Shown here piece by piece: positions 28,402-37,372 of a stretch of 64,000 nucleotides of DNA. The stretch's first letter is position 1, and every line of letters starts with the position of its first letter. The notes under the pieces were generated by a model. It was not told the origin of the DNA, did no database searches, and saw only the letters and a program-made list of their open reading frames with translations. The DNA comes from DASCNA01 sp036011305 (GTDB lineage Bacteria > Verrucomicrobiota > Lentisphaeria > Victivallales > GWF2-38-69): positions 43,899 to 107,898 of the forward strand of contig DASCNA010000132.1 of assembly GCA_036011305.1 (NCBI GenBank), in the 5' to 3' direction. A program made the translations under genes and the position numbers.

Positions 28402-30687
28402 TTGTTTAATAAAGAGAAATTTAAAAAAATAAGAAAAAGCAGACATTTATCACAAACCAGTATAGCTAGCGAATTAGGCAAATCATATAAAACAGTTATG
28501 CGATGGGAACTCGGCTCTAATGAACCATCTGAATTCAATATTATAAAACTTGCAGAAATACTTAATGTTTCAGTTGACTCAATCTCAGACATCGAAGAAA
28601 AGGTGGTCAATCTACCTTTATTTTATGATAAACTGGGATCTCTCGATAAAACTACATATGATTTTTCTACAAAGACTGAAACTGAAAAACAAAAAATCTA
28701 TTACAATATTGAAAGAAATCTAAAAACAGCATTATGGGACAGCCAGGAAAATAAAAAACTTTATGAATCAACTCTGGATTTAGTAAATTCACTTAATTTT
28801 TTTATTTATAAAAAAAATAATCAGTTAAAATTCACATATACTAATAAGTATTTTTCAACTTATTTTAAGTTTACAAATGATAGTTTGATACTGGGTAAAA
28901 GAAACGAGAATATATGGTTTGGTCAAAATTCCTGGAACGATCTTACTAAACTTGAAAAACAAGTTTTAGAAACAAAAACAGGTATCTACAAACATAAAAT
29001 TACAATTCCAGGAGTATATGGACCAAGATCTATCGGCTTAGTATCTCTCACACCAGTTTTTGACAACAACCACAATGTATCAGAAATAACAGGTTCTATT
29101 CTTGATATATCTGAAGATGAAATGACAAAGGAAAAATATTTTTATATGGAATCTATTCTTGATAGAATAGAATATGCAATTTTAATGGTAAAAATAAAGC
29201 CTTTCCGCCATTATATATACGTAAACAAAGCAATTGAAAAAATTTATAATATAAGCAGCCATGAATGTTATTTAAATGTAAACGTATTGGAGAAATATAG
29301 ATATAAGAAAGAAGATGCAAATTTAAAGAGAAAATTTATAGATGGTAAAAAAGAAAATGAACACCGCATTCATCTTGATAATAATGAAGTAAAATGGGTA
29401 CAGGATTTTTCCTATAAATGTAAAATAAATAACGAAGAATTTGAACTTTGGATAGTTAAGGATATAACAGAAAGAAAAAAGTCGGAAGAAATCAGAGAAC
29501 TCTTAGAAATTAACTTAAATTGTGCAAATGACGGTATTGTTATTTTTGATGAAGAAGCTGGAGAATTCTTATATTTAAATAAAGCTTTTGCCAGCATATT
29601 TGAATCTTCTTTAGAAAAATTATATAAACTTAATAAAACTCAGTTTGCAGAAAGATTTGCACACCCTGAAGATATTAAAAAATTCTATAATTTTTATGCC
29701 AAAGATGAAATTATGACTTATCGAATCAAGCTGCCTGATGAATCAATTAAATGGATTGAAAGAAGAAGTATATCACACAAATATATGGGAAAAAAATGCA
29801 GAATTGCAATTATTAGAGATATTACAAAAAGAAAAAATAATGAAATGGTAAGGGATCTCTACCATAAAGCGATGAACGAAAGCAGTATCGGTGTATGGCT
29901 TCTCAATAAAAATAGAGATAAAAGCTTATATATAAATGATACAGGTGCGAAAACTTATGGTTATCCAGTTAAAAAATTTCAAAATGATTTGGATTTTTGG
30001 TTTAACAATTGTTTACACCCTGATGACAAAAAACAGGAAGCAGTATATAGAAGGACTAAATCATATCCCACTAAAAGAAGATTTAGATTTATACGTCCAG
30101 ATGGTGAAATAAGAGTAATGGAAGAAATCATTCATACGACTGATGAATATTCACTAGGGCTTGAAAAAGATGTAACTGATAAAGTAAAAGCTGAAGAAAC
30201 TAAAATACTTTTAGAAAAAAATCTTGATAATGCAAATGATGGAATAATTATTGTTGATGAAGAAACTCAGAAGTTTCTATATTTAAATAAAACTATCGAA
30301 AAAATTTATCAATATCCATTATCTGAATTCTACAAATTATGCAGAAATTCATTAATGGAAAAATTTATTCACCCTGATGACAGGAAAAAATTTCACGATT
30401 TTACAACTAAAAAAGGGATTGTAATATATCGAGCTGTTTTGCCAGATAAATCAATAAAATGGATAGAACGGAGGGGAATATCTCATACATATCTAGGTAA
30501 AAAATGCAGAATTGCAATTATTAGAGATATAACAGATTTAAAGCTTAAAGAAATCGAAGAGAAAAATAAACTTAAAACAGCTTATAAAAAAGGCTTAATG
30601 AATAATAATTTAAAAATTGCAAATCAAATGAAAAACAATGGTTTTGATTCAAAAATAATAAAAAAAATTACAGGTGTCACTCTCTGA
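28402..30687 (+). CDS. XRE-type HTH protein with tandem PAS domains and no catalytic output
   Basis: Residues 1-70 form a Cro/C1-type helix-turn-helix (LSQTSIASELGKSYKTVMRWE). Then come several PAS/PAC units (about residues 120-240, 250-355, 365-480, 490-595, 600-715), each ending near a D-I-T motif. The third and fifth units are close copies sharing KWIERR and KKCRIAIIRDIT, with 32 identical nucleotides at 29791-29822 and 30499-30530. No histidine kinase, GGDEF or other output domain follows; the C-terminus is a short helix with an AxxMxxxGFDxxxIxxxTGV pattern. Likely a soluble ligand- or redox-responsive DNA-binding regulator. The TTG start is supported by GAAGG nine bases upstream. Confidence 0.8.
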   Translation: MFNKEKFKKIRKSRHLSQTSIASELGKSYKTVMRWELGSNEPSEFNIIKLAEILNVSVDSISDIEEKVVNLPLFYDKLGSLDKTTYDFSTKTETEKQKIYYNIERNLKTALWDSQENKKLYESTLDLVNSLNFFIYKKNNQLKFTYTNKYFSTYFKFTNDSLILGKRNENIWFGQNSWNDLTKLEKQVLETKTGIYKHKITIPGVYGPRSIGLVSLTPVFDNNHNVSEITGSILDISEDEMTKEKYFYMESILDRIEYAILMVKIKPFRHYIYVNKAIEKIYNISSHECYLNVNVLEKYRYKKEDANLKRKFIDGKKENEHRIHLDNNEVKWVQDFSYKCKINNEEFELWIVKDITERKKSEEIRELLEINLNCANDGIVIFDEEAGEFLYLNKAFASIFESSLEKLYKLNKTQFAERFAHPEDIKKFYNFYAKDEIMTYRIKLPDESIKWIERRSISHKYMGKKCRIAIIRDITKRKNNEMVRDLYHKAMNESSIGVWLLNKNRDKSLYINDTGAKTYGYPVKKFQNDLDFWFNNCLHPDDKKQEAVYRRTKSYPTKRRFRFIRPDGEIRVMEEIIHTTDEYSLGLEKDVTDKVKAEETKILLEKNLDNANDGIIIVDEETQKFLYLNKTIEKIYQYPLSEFYKLCRNSLMEKFIHPDDRKKFHDFTTKKGIVIYRAVLPDKSIKWIERRGISHTYLGKKCRIAIIRDITDLKLKEIEEKNKLKTAYKKGLMNNNLKIANQMKNNGFDSKIIKKITGVTL
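29791..30530 (+). repeat. Direct repeat of 32 identical bases within the PAS gene
   Basis: Bases 29791-29822 and 30499-30530 are identical and encode the same KKCRIAIIRDI segment at the ends of two PAS/PAC units. Neighbouring codons differ, so the units are old or medium-age duplicates with a locally preserved stretch. Confidence 0.8.
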
Positions 30688-30993
30688 TAGCAAATAGTAA
30701 TTTGTCTGTAATAGCTAAGTAATATTTGCAGAAGCAGTACGGATGAAAAGGCTTTTCAATTTCTCCCAAAATTACCACCAAAAAGGATTAAACTTATAAT
30801 AACCTCAATAATGGATAAGAAATAAAGTATTACCTGTAGCAACCATAATTTGTTAAGCTAAAATTTTAATCGCCAAACTAAAAAACTAACTTACAAATTA
30901 TGGTGTTGTTAATATGTGTCGTACAGAAATATTTTGCAAGCTTGATGATTTTATTGTAAATAATCAAGATAAAATAAGTTTTCAGATAGTATC
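30688..30993. other. Intergenic region between converging genes, with inverted repeat
   Basis: About 300 bases between the PAS gene and the end of the polyene cluster. It holds an inverted repeat (30842-30904). Just after it is a 29-codon frame from ATG 30914 whose start (TEIFCKLDDF) faintly recalls the N-terminus of IS-type transposases. It could be the scar of a lost mobile element; evidence is thin. Confidence 0.35.
30842..30904. repeat. Inverted repeat with 15-16-bp arms
   Basis: ACCATAATTTGTTAAG (30842-30857) is the inverse of CTTACAAATTATGGT (30890-30904) apart from one extra T, with about 32 bases between. No T-run follows. It may be a structured 3' region or a small relic with inverted ends. 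Confidence 0.55.
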
Positions 30994-31413
30994 TTATTTT
31001 TGAGGTGTTTCTGTTGCTCCTTCCAATTTTTCATTGATTTTATTTTGAAGATTTCTGATCCACAAATTATAAAATTTATTTATATTATAGTTATCGTACA
31101 TTAAATTCTTACTGCTGACATACATAATACTATAATATTTCGGACCATAATTTATTTTTACAACAGCCTGATGCCCGCGTAAGTCAAGTGTAGCCATGAT
31201 AAGGTTTTTATTCTCCTCCTTCATTTTCCATCCAAGGTCTTTACCGGCGCTCAAAACTGCTTCTTTTACTTGAGACAAAGTAATATGACTGTTCAACTGA
31301 ACAATGGGATAATTTATAACATTCCCTATCGGTTCTGTTCTGCAACCTGCTATAAATGTTATAATTCCTGCTAAAAACAACACACTTAAAGCTATTTTGA
31401 CTTTATTACCCAT
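30994..31413 (-). CDS. Small lipoprotein at the end of the polyene cluster
   Basis: 139 residues with a signal peptide and lipobox (FIAGC near residue 24). The mature part holds a domain of about 100 residues (LSQVKEAVLSAGKDLGWK, then RGHQAVVKINY) that resembles small lipoproteins often encoded with aryl-polyene genes. Function unknown. I start at ATG 31413, seven bases after GGAGG; a GTG just before it is in frame. It is the last gene of the minus-strand arm, 24 bases after the ketosynthase-like gene. Confidence 0.7.
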   Translation of the reverse strand: MGNKVKIALSVLFLAGIITFIAGCRTEPIGNVINYPIVQLNSHITLSQVKEAVLSAGKDLGWKMKEENKNLIMATLDLRGHQAVVKINYGPKYYSIMYVSSKNLMYDNYNINKFYNLWIRNLQNKINEKLEGATETPQK

Positions 31414-31437
31414 CACACTTCCTCCAATACATTATTA

Positions 31438-32463
31438 CTAGACTGAGTTTAATAAAATTGTAGCAGAATTATCATCACAATCCAGCTTATAACATCCAAT
31501 AGAAGAGATACTACTAAAAGAATTATTGCTGGGGTTTGCTGAATATACTTTTCTGTTTTTCAGAGATAAAGCACCGACCACACAATCAAAAGCACTTCCA
31601 ATTATCATACTTCCGTATAAAGGGGTATATGCTTCTATGGGTATTTTCATGTTTTGCAGCTTTGCATACTCTGTTTCATCCTCTGGTATCCCGTCAGCTC
31701 CAAAAATACATAAATCCGTATTGATATTTTTAATTGAGTCAAAGGAGGTTCTTGATACTTCACAATATGATTCAGATTTAATACTATCTTTTTGAAGAAG
31801 AAAACAAACACTGCCTTCAGATGGAATTGCTTTGGCATTTTTTGAAAAAGAGAATGGGCTAATGTTGCCGTTTTTTTTCAGATTCAATTTTTTCCTCGCA
31901 ACTTCATCGTAAAGCTCCCCTTTTTCATCCACACAACAAACTAAAACGTTGTCACAAGTATCGTCATTCAACCAATTTGCTGCGAGTATTAATGCGTGCT
32001 GAATAGGAAATTTGATTTGTGTCACTGTTAAAGTCGGGCCCGTTATTTTAAGCAGTAAGGCTATATAAGATGCTGCTGCGTTATGAACAGAGTGAGAAAA
32101 TTTAATTGCTGAAACACTGTCTTCCCCATATTCTAAGATATCATCTAGAAACGAAAATGTTGTATTATGCGGGCCGAATGCTGTAGCAAGGATAACACCG
32201 GTTTTCGAAAGATCGATTTTTTTCCCTGAATTTAATATTTCATTATCATTCAAGCAGTCATTCCCGGCCAGCACCGCCATTTTTGTATATCTGTCAGCTC
32301 TCCTCAATTTCTTACTAAGAATTTTATCTTTTAACAATTCACAGCCTACATGATATTCTTCATTTAGTATTTCAGAATTTAAAGAAAAATTTTCCAGTTG
32401 TTTTTTTAAAGTATCTACACCGCGACCAAATCTTCCTAATATTCCAATTCCGTTAATATACAT
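31438..32463 (-). CDS. Ketosynthase-like chain-length factor (ApeC-like)
   Basis: Ketoacyl-synthase fold of 341 residues. The region around the nucleophile reads GPTLTVTQIKF, so the active-site Cys is absent, as in chain-length-factor partners of type II ketosynthases. SHSVHNAAASYIA and the GSAFDCVVGALSL stretch follow the KS pattern of aryl-polyene CLF proteins. It probably pairs with the active KS encoded next to it (32541-33707) to set polyene length. The start is taken at ATG 32463; an upstream TTG has no ribosome-binding site. Confidence 0.78.
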   Translation of the reverse strand: MYINGIGILGRFGRGVDTLKKQLENFSLNSEILNEEYHVGCELLKDKILSKKLRRADRYTKMAVLAGNDCLNDNEILNSGKKIDLSKTGVILATAFGPHNTTFSFLDDILEYGEDSVSAIKFSHSVHNAAASYIALLLKITGPTLTVTQIKFPIQHALILAANWLNDDTCDNVLVCCVDEKGELYDEVARKKLNLKKNGNISPFSFSKNAKAIPSEGSVCFLLQKDSIKSESYCEVSRTSFDSIKNINTDLCIFGADGIPEDETEYAKLQNMKIPIEAYTPLYGSMIIGSAFDCVVGALSLKNRKVYSANPSNNSFSSISSIGCYKLDCDDNSATILLNSV

Positions 32464-32540
32464 ATTCTTGATCAATTTATAATTATTTAGTCTTCATTGA
32501 AAACTTTGATTTGTTAAGAAAATATTTTTTATATTCTATA

Positions 32541-33707
32541 TTATAATTTACGCTCAAATATTACGACTGCATTATTCCCACCAAAAGCTAATGATGTAGA
32601 AACGGCAAAGCGTCCTTTAATATCAGTTTTTTGCATAACAGGAGAAATAGCAACTTCTTCATCCAATGTCTCAAAACCAATACTTTTAGGTATCCATCCG
32701 GCTTTTAATGCCATAATAGAAAAAACTGCCTCTATTCCTCCCGCAGCTCCCAATGTATGTCCGGTAAAACCTTTGGTTGATAAAAATAAAATATCTTCAC
32801 CGAATATCTCTAAAAAAACATTACCTTCTATAAGGTCATTGTCATGGGTAGAAGTTCCATGAGCATTTATAAAAGCAATATCTGAAGCGCAAACTGAAGC
32901 TTTTTCCATTGCACTCAAAAGCGCTTTTTTTAGTCCCAGTCCATCAGGATGCGGCGCAGTTAGGTGATAAGCATCTGCGGCTGCAGAATATGACGAAAAA
33001 TAAATATTAGAGTTCATTCCTCGGTTTAAAACATGCTCTTTTTTTTCTAAGATAATAACTCCAGCACCTTCACCTAGATTTAAACCTGAACGCTTTTTAT
33101 CAAATGGCCTGCACAGTTCACTACTCGTCACGCTTAGAGAACCAAAACCTGCATAAGGTACAGAATTTATTTCATCAGCTCCTCCGGCAATAACGATATC
33201 ACATAAATCATTATTGATCCAGTGAACTGCTGTTCCAATGGCATCTGTTCCTGAAGAACATGCATTAACCACGCTGAGAGCCAGTCCTTTTAAATTAAAC
33301 TCTCTTTTTATAACCTCAGCTAGATTACCGTATAAATATTTATCAACTGCACGCATTTCAATTTTTCTGCTGCTTTTGAACTGTTTATAAAATTCAATAT
33401 CGTTTAACTGACACGCAACAGTTGTTCCAATACATACACCGACGCGATAATTATCAAGGTCTTTATTAAGGCTGGCAGATTTTAAAGCCTCTTTTACTGC
33501 TGATAATAACAAGGCTACAGTTCTTTGCTCAGGATATTTTTCTGCATATTGGAGATTATTGACTTCAAATACCGGATATTTTAAGGTTGTACTAAATACA
33601 GTAGGTTTTCCTGCTTGTCTGATTCCTTTTGTAAAGTTAGCATAAGTTTCTTCGCAGTTATTACCTGCTGCTGAAATTACTCCATATCCTGAAACAACAA
33701 TTTCCAT
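32541..33707 (-). CDS. Beta-ketoacyl-ACP synthase (active, ApeO/FabF-like)
   Basis: Condensing enzyme that extends the ACP-bound chain with malonyl units. The Cys-His-His triad is complete: NACSSGTDA, NAHGTSTHDND and KGFTGHTLGAAG. FAFGG-type ending (LAFGGNNAVV) present; 388 residues. It sits 13 bases after the ACP gene and upstream of the Cys-less KS, fitting a KS:CLF pair of an aryl-polyene system. Confidence 0.9.
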   Translation of the reverse strand: MEIVVSGYGVISAAGNNCEETYANFTKGIRQAGKPTVFSTTLKYPVFEVNNLQYAEKYPEQRTVALLLSAVKEALKSASLNKDLDNYRVGVCIGTTVACQLNDIEFYKQFKSSRKIEMRAVDKYLYGNLAEVIKREFNLKGLALSVVNACSSGTDAIGTAVHWINNDLCDIVIAGGADEINSVPYAGFGSLSVTSSELCRPFDKKRSGLNLGEGAGVIILEKKEHVLNRGMNSNIYFSSYSAAADAYHLTAPHPDGLGLKKALLSAMEKASVCASDIAFINAHGTSTHDNDLIEGNVFLEIFGEDILFLSTKGFTGHTLGAAGGIEAVFSIMALKAGWIPKSIGFETLDEEVAISPVMQKTDIKGRFAVSTSLAFGGNNAVVIFERKL

Positions 33708-33720
33708 AAATTAATAAATA

Positions 33721-34002
33721 TTATTTTTTCCTATTTCCATGTACATAACGTGATAATGTATCAATTGAAGTAAATATTTTTTTACTTTCTTCTACATCTT
33801 TGAGTTCAATTCCATAATTACGCTGCAGCATTACTACTATTTCAACAGCATCAAGTGAATCGAGTTCTAATCCTTCCCCAAAAAGAATCTCGTCATCAGC
33901 AATTTCAGATGCTTCAATATCTTCAAGAGAAAGAGCATCTACTAGCATTGTCTTTATGTCTTCACGAATTTCTGCTAAACCTGATTCTTTATTTATTTCC
34001 AT
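33721..34002 (-). CDS. Acyl carrier protein
   Basis: 93 residues, acidic and helical. The phosphopantetheine site is the Ser in GLELDSLDAVE. Preceded by AAGGT. It carries the growing polyene or fatty-acyl chain for the adjacent ketosynthase. A second ACP lies in the other arm of the cluster (39499-39762), as in aryl-polyene clusters, which usually have two. Confidence 0.93.
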   Translation of the reverse strand: MEINKESGLAEIREDIKTMLVDALSLEDIEASEIADDEILFGEGLELDSLDAVEIVVMLQRNYGIELKDVEESKKIFTSIDTLSRYVHGNRKK

Positions 34003-34104
34003 TATTTTATACCTTATTACTAATTAAATATATCATATCTTATAATAAATAGAAAATACTGTTAATTTCACAAAAAACCACTGTTGTTTTCCATTACTTA
34101 TAAA

Positions 34105-35019
34105 TCATTCCACCTTCCATACATTGTTGAATAGAAAGCATTGATATGGATATTTTTCAGAAATTCTTTCAAGTTCTTCTGCAAACTCTTTAACATATAC
34201 TTTTAACTGATTCCTTTTATCATTTTTGTCCCCTTTCAACTCAGGCCAAACATGTTTATTTATATATATTCTATAACAATTTTTACCTGTCTTTACTGTA
34301 TTCAAAAACAAGACAGGACATTTTTTTGCAGCAGCAAACACAAATGCAGAAAACGGAAAAGATGCTTTTTTATTAAAGAACTGAACATCTATTGTTTTAC
34401 CTCCATAGTGCCTGTCTCCAGTTAAAGATACAATATCACCTTTTTCCAAAGCGTTAAGCACTTCCACACTTCCACCTAAAAAATTTTCGCTGGAAATAAA
34501 ATTTATTTTTTTTTTCATATCATCTCTAAAAGAGGCATGAATAGCTTTATTGTCTTCAGAACGAATCAATATGTTTATCTTTTTATTTCCGAGTTTTTTA
34601 AGAACTTCCAAGCCAATCAGCCAGTTTCCAAAATGCGATGTAAGTATAATAATTCCTTTACCTGATTTACCTATATAATCAAATATTTTATCGTTCCCAT
34701 CAATAAAGATATCAAACAGCTCAGACTTTACACTATAAGCATAGCGATCTATCAGTTGCTGCCCCTGGGTGAAAAATAATCTGTAAGTGTGGTAATAACG
34801 TTTAAACAGGCCTGCATCAGGAAAGCGCAGTTTTACATAATAAGAAGATTTAACTACAGCATCTTTATCAAAAATCAAATAATAAAGTGCGATGAAATAG
34901 AGTAAGGAATAAGCACCTGACAAACCAGTATATTTCAATAAAACTTTAAAAAACCATAAGCCTATTTTATTGCCTCGCTTTTTGCTATAGTTAATACTGT
35001 TATTATTATCAGCAGACAT
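34105..35019 (-). CDS. LpxL/HtrB-like lysophospholipid acyltransferase
   Basis: Inner-membrane acyltransferase of the lauroyl-transferase family (304 residues, N-terminal hydrophobic segment near 40-55). Later motifs such as LTGDRHYGG and FPFSAFVFAAA are in place. The catalytic motif, usually HxxNWE, reads HFGNWL here, so the acidic partner of the His is Leu. It overlaps the end of the glycosyltransferase gene by 11 bases, with AAGGA upstream. In polyene clusters such enzymes are thought to help build the membrane-anchored product; that is inference here. Confidence 0.82.
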   Translation of the reverse strand: MSADNNNSINYSKKRGNKIGLWFFKVLLKYTGLSGAYSLLYFIALYYLIFDKDAVVKSSYYVKLRFPDAGLFKRYYHTYRLFFTQGQQLIDRYAYSVKSELFDIFIDGNDKIFDYIGKSGKGIIILTSHFGNWLIGLEVLKKLGNKKINILIRSEDNKAIHASFRDDMKKKINFISSENFLGGSVEVLNALEKGDIVSLTGDRHYGGKTIDVQFFNKKASFPFSAFVFAAAKKCPVLFLNTVKTGKNCYRIYINKHVWPELKGDKNDKRNQLKVYVKEFAEELERISEKYPYQCFLFNNVWKVE

Positions 35020-36214
35020 TCTTTTTATTTTTCCTTTTTATCAAAGCTGCAACAGCATATACAATAGTCCCCATTATAACAGCACAGATAGGAGCTAAAA
35101 TTAATGAGCCTAGAAACCATTCATAAATTCTAAACGGAAGTTGTTCGCATAAAGTTTTAAAAGAAACTACTGTCAACCAGTGTCCATGTCGCATATAATA
35201 TCCAACCTCCATGCAGATAATTGGAGTGAAGGGAGGCATGAACAAATGCTGTATATTAATAGACATAACTTTATTGAGGTGCAAGCGTACTGATGCATAA
35301 ATTATTGCAACTGTATGAAAGCCGACTAAAGGCAGTATTGCTAAAAAAGTTCCTACTCCTGCGGCAAAACCTAATTCTTTTGGACTAGCATACTCTTTTA
35401 ATAAATATTTAAGCATTTTAATCGGATGCAGTAAAATTTTAAAGTTATCTATTCTATTTGGATCAGGAACAAGTCTTTTGTGTGGTACAGGCAGTAGCCT
35501 TAGCATTATTAAATAAGTATGGATCAGCGAAAATCGAAAGTTATCAAGCACAGGTCTAAAATTTGATACACGTAACTCTTTCCTTGGATACCAAACTTTG
35601 ATGGATACATTTTTAATGATGAGTCCTGCCCAGGCGGCTTTTGCTAATACTTCAGATTCAAAATTGTAATAACTGGCCCAAAGTTTTAATTTAGAGATAT
35701 ATTTTACAGGGTATGCTCTAAAACCGCACTGAGTATCATCCACAGATATTCCAGTTTCCAGTTTCAGCCAAAAATTTGAAAAATTTCTTCCAAATCTGCT
35801 TTTCCTAGGTACATTTTTTTTATTTAAATTTCTACAACCTACAACTATTGTATAATTATTTTCCTGCAGCAGAGGTAGAAATTTAGGTATATCCTCAGGA
35901 AAATGCTGACCGTCTCCGTCAATTGTAATCATATATTCAACATTTAATTCATTGAGATATTTCAGTGCAGAAAGCAGGGCTTTGCCCTTTCCCAAATTCA
36001 TATCGTGCCTAATAACAATAACATCATAATCTTTCAGAAATTCTTTAAGATTGGCATCTGTAGAACCGTCATCAACAACCAGTATATTATCAAGATAAAC
36101 CACACACCTCTCAACAATATTTTTTATTGTTCCTGAATTATTATAGACAGGTATAACGCACCATACAGAATTAATATCATTAATATATTTTTTATTATTA
36201 ACTGGTTTTTCCAT
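35009..36214 (-). CDS. Family 2 glycosyltransferase fused to DUF2062
   Basis: Residues about 15-235 form a GT2 domain of the dolichyl-phosphate mannose synthase type: IPVYNNSGTI, VVDDGSTD, NLGKGKAL, TIDGDGQH (metal-binding) and DDTQCGFRAY. Residues about 265-395 are a DUF2062 membrane domain (ASPKELGFAAGVG, LPLVGFHT). This GT2-DUF2062 pairing is known from aryl-polyene and related clusters. It probably glycosylates the lipid anchor or head of the product at the inner membrane. It is translationally coupled to the acyltransferase. Confidence 0.87.
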   Translation of the reverse strand: MEKPVNNKKYINDINSVWCVIPVYNNSGTIKNIVERCVVYLDNILVVDDGSTDANLKEFLKDYDVIVIRHDMNLGKGKALLSALKYLNELNVEYMITIDGDGQHFPEDIPKFLPLLQENNYTIVVGCRNLNKKNVPRKSRFGRNFSNFWLKLETGISVDDTQCGFRAYPVKYISKLKLWASYYNFESEVLAKAAWAGLIIKNVSIKVWYPRKELRVSNFRPVLDNFRFSLIHTYLIMLRLLPVPHKRLVPDPNRIDNFKILLHPIKMLKYLLKEYASPKELGFAAGVGTFLAILPLVGFHTVAIIYASVRLHLNKVMSINIQHLFMPPFTPIICMEVGYYMRHGHWLTVVSFKTLCEQLPFRIYEWFLGSLILAPICAVIMGTIVYAVAALIKRKNKKNVC

Positions 36215-36347
36215 TGACTGTTCAAATTATCGCACATCATGCGGATTTTTGGCTGCTTGTTGATATTTTTTTACATCAATTCCAAACTTATTTATTATTT
36301 GAATATTTATACGAGACAACACATTTGTTATTATTAATTTAAAAATT

Positions 36348-37019
36348 TTATAACTCTTTGTAAGTATCTAAATAATTAACCAGTGATTTTACATCATCAT
36401 TTTTATCCACGGCAGCTATCAACTTCTGAAAATTATATTTTGATGAAGGAGCAGTTGAATCTTTTTTTGAAACTACAAAACATATTTTCCCTGTTTCATC
36501 ATTAAACAGAAGCGTCATTCCTTCATATTGATCATCCAGTAATAATATTTCTGACTGAAGCATTAGATTCTTCAATGGCTTTTTTAAAAAATTATAATAT
36601 ATGATAGGTCCGATAAGTTTATTAACTATTGCCACTTCTCCTAACGGAGTACTGGGTAAAGTATATACAAACATATTTCCCCGTCCTAGACTTCTGCCGG
36701 AATCTATATAGTCTGTAAAATATTTTTTATTGTCTTCCCCAGCAGCAATTATATCTGTCCCGATAACTCCTATATTCCTTTTTTCATCTGTGTAAAAAGA
36801 ATTTAAACTTGCATCATTGAGAGCTAGGAGAGAAACAAGACAATATTCTTTTCCTATATTATTGAACCTGCCTAAGTTTTTAATTTTTGCATTAAGTATT
36901 GCTATATCAACTAATTTTAATTGCAAATCTTTATAATTAGTATATTTAATTATATCATTTTTTATTAAAGTTCCTGCTATGTTATCTACTAACCAGGCAG
37001 CTCCATCCAACTGTATCAT
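36348..37019 (-). CDS. Degenerate ketosynthase-like protein, no catalytic residues
   Basis: 223 residues whose middle aligns with the KS/CLF fold: FTDYIDSGRSLGRGN, STPLGEVAIVN and LIGPIIYYNFLKKPL parallel the matching stretch of the CLF protein at 31438-32463. There is no Cys nucleophile and no downstream His motifs. Similar truncated KS-like proteins occur in aryl-polyene clusters; they may be structural partners. First gene of the minus arm, 353 bases from the plus arm. No obvious ribosome-binding site. Confidence 0.6.
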   Translation of the reverse strand: MIQLDGAAWLVDNIAGTLIKNDIIKYTNYKDLQLKLVDIAILNAKIKNLGRFNNIGKEYCLVSLLALNDASLNSFYTDEKRNIGVIGTDIIAAGEDNKKYFTDYIDSGRSLGRGNMFVYTLPSTPLGEVAIVNKLIGPIIYYNFLKKPLKNLMLQSEILLLDDQYEGMTLLFNDETGKICFVVSKKDSTAPSSKYNFQKLIAAVDKNDDVKSLVNYLDTYKEL

Positions 37020-37372
37020 ATGAAGAATATTTTATATTTTTTATTAATAGTAATTGTGCTTCTGATCTCAAAAACATGCTTTTATCAATATACATGTCAA
37101 TCAATCATCATACATATAATATTATGAATATATTCTATAATTGACTAAAATATTAGCAAACTAATAATAAGTTTCAGTAATTTACCTACAAAATCAAAAA
37201 TAAATGATATTTAAAAGGATCCAATATTCATTATGTTTTATAATGTATTAAAGAATTATAATAAAAACTTCAGAAACTATTTATATTTAATATTATATTG
37301 CTCTTTAAGTAATAATATCTATAATTGATTTAGTCAACGTTAAAAATTAATATAAGTGAGCATAATAATATT
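37020..37372. promoter_or_regulatory. Divergent intergenic region of the polyene cluster
   Basis: 353 very AT-rich bases between the two arms of the cluster, so the promoters for both probably lie here. No promoter pair stands out from the AT background and I found no strong palindrome. The role is inferred from gene orientation. Confidence 0.5.

Noticed and set aside
30914..31003. 29-codon frame with transposase-like start
   Set aside because: Too short and overlaps the end of the converging lipoprotein gene; mentioned only as a possible scar.
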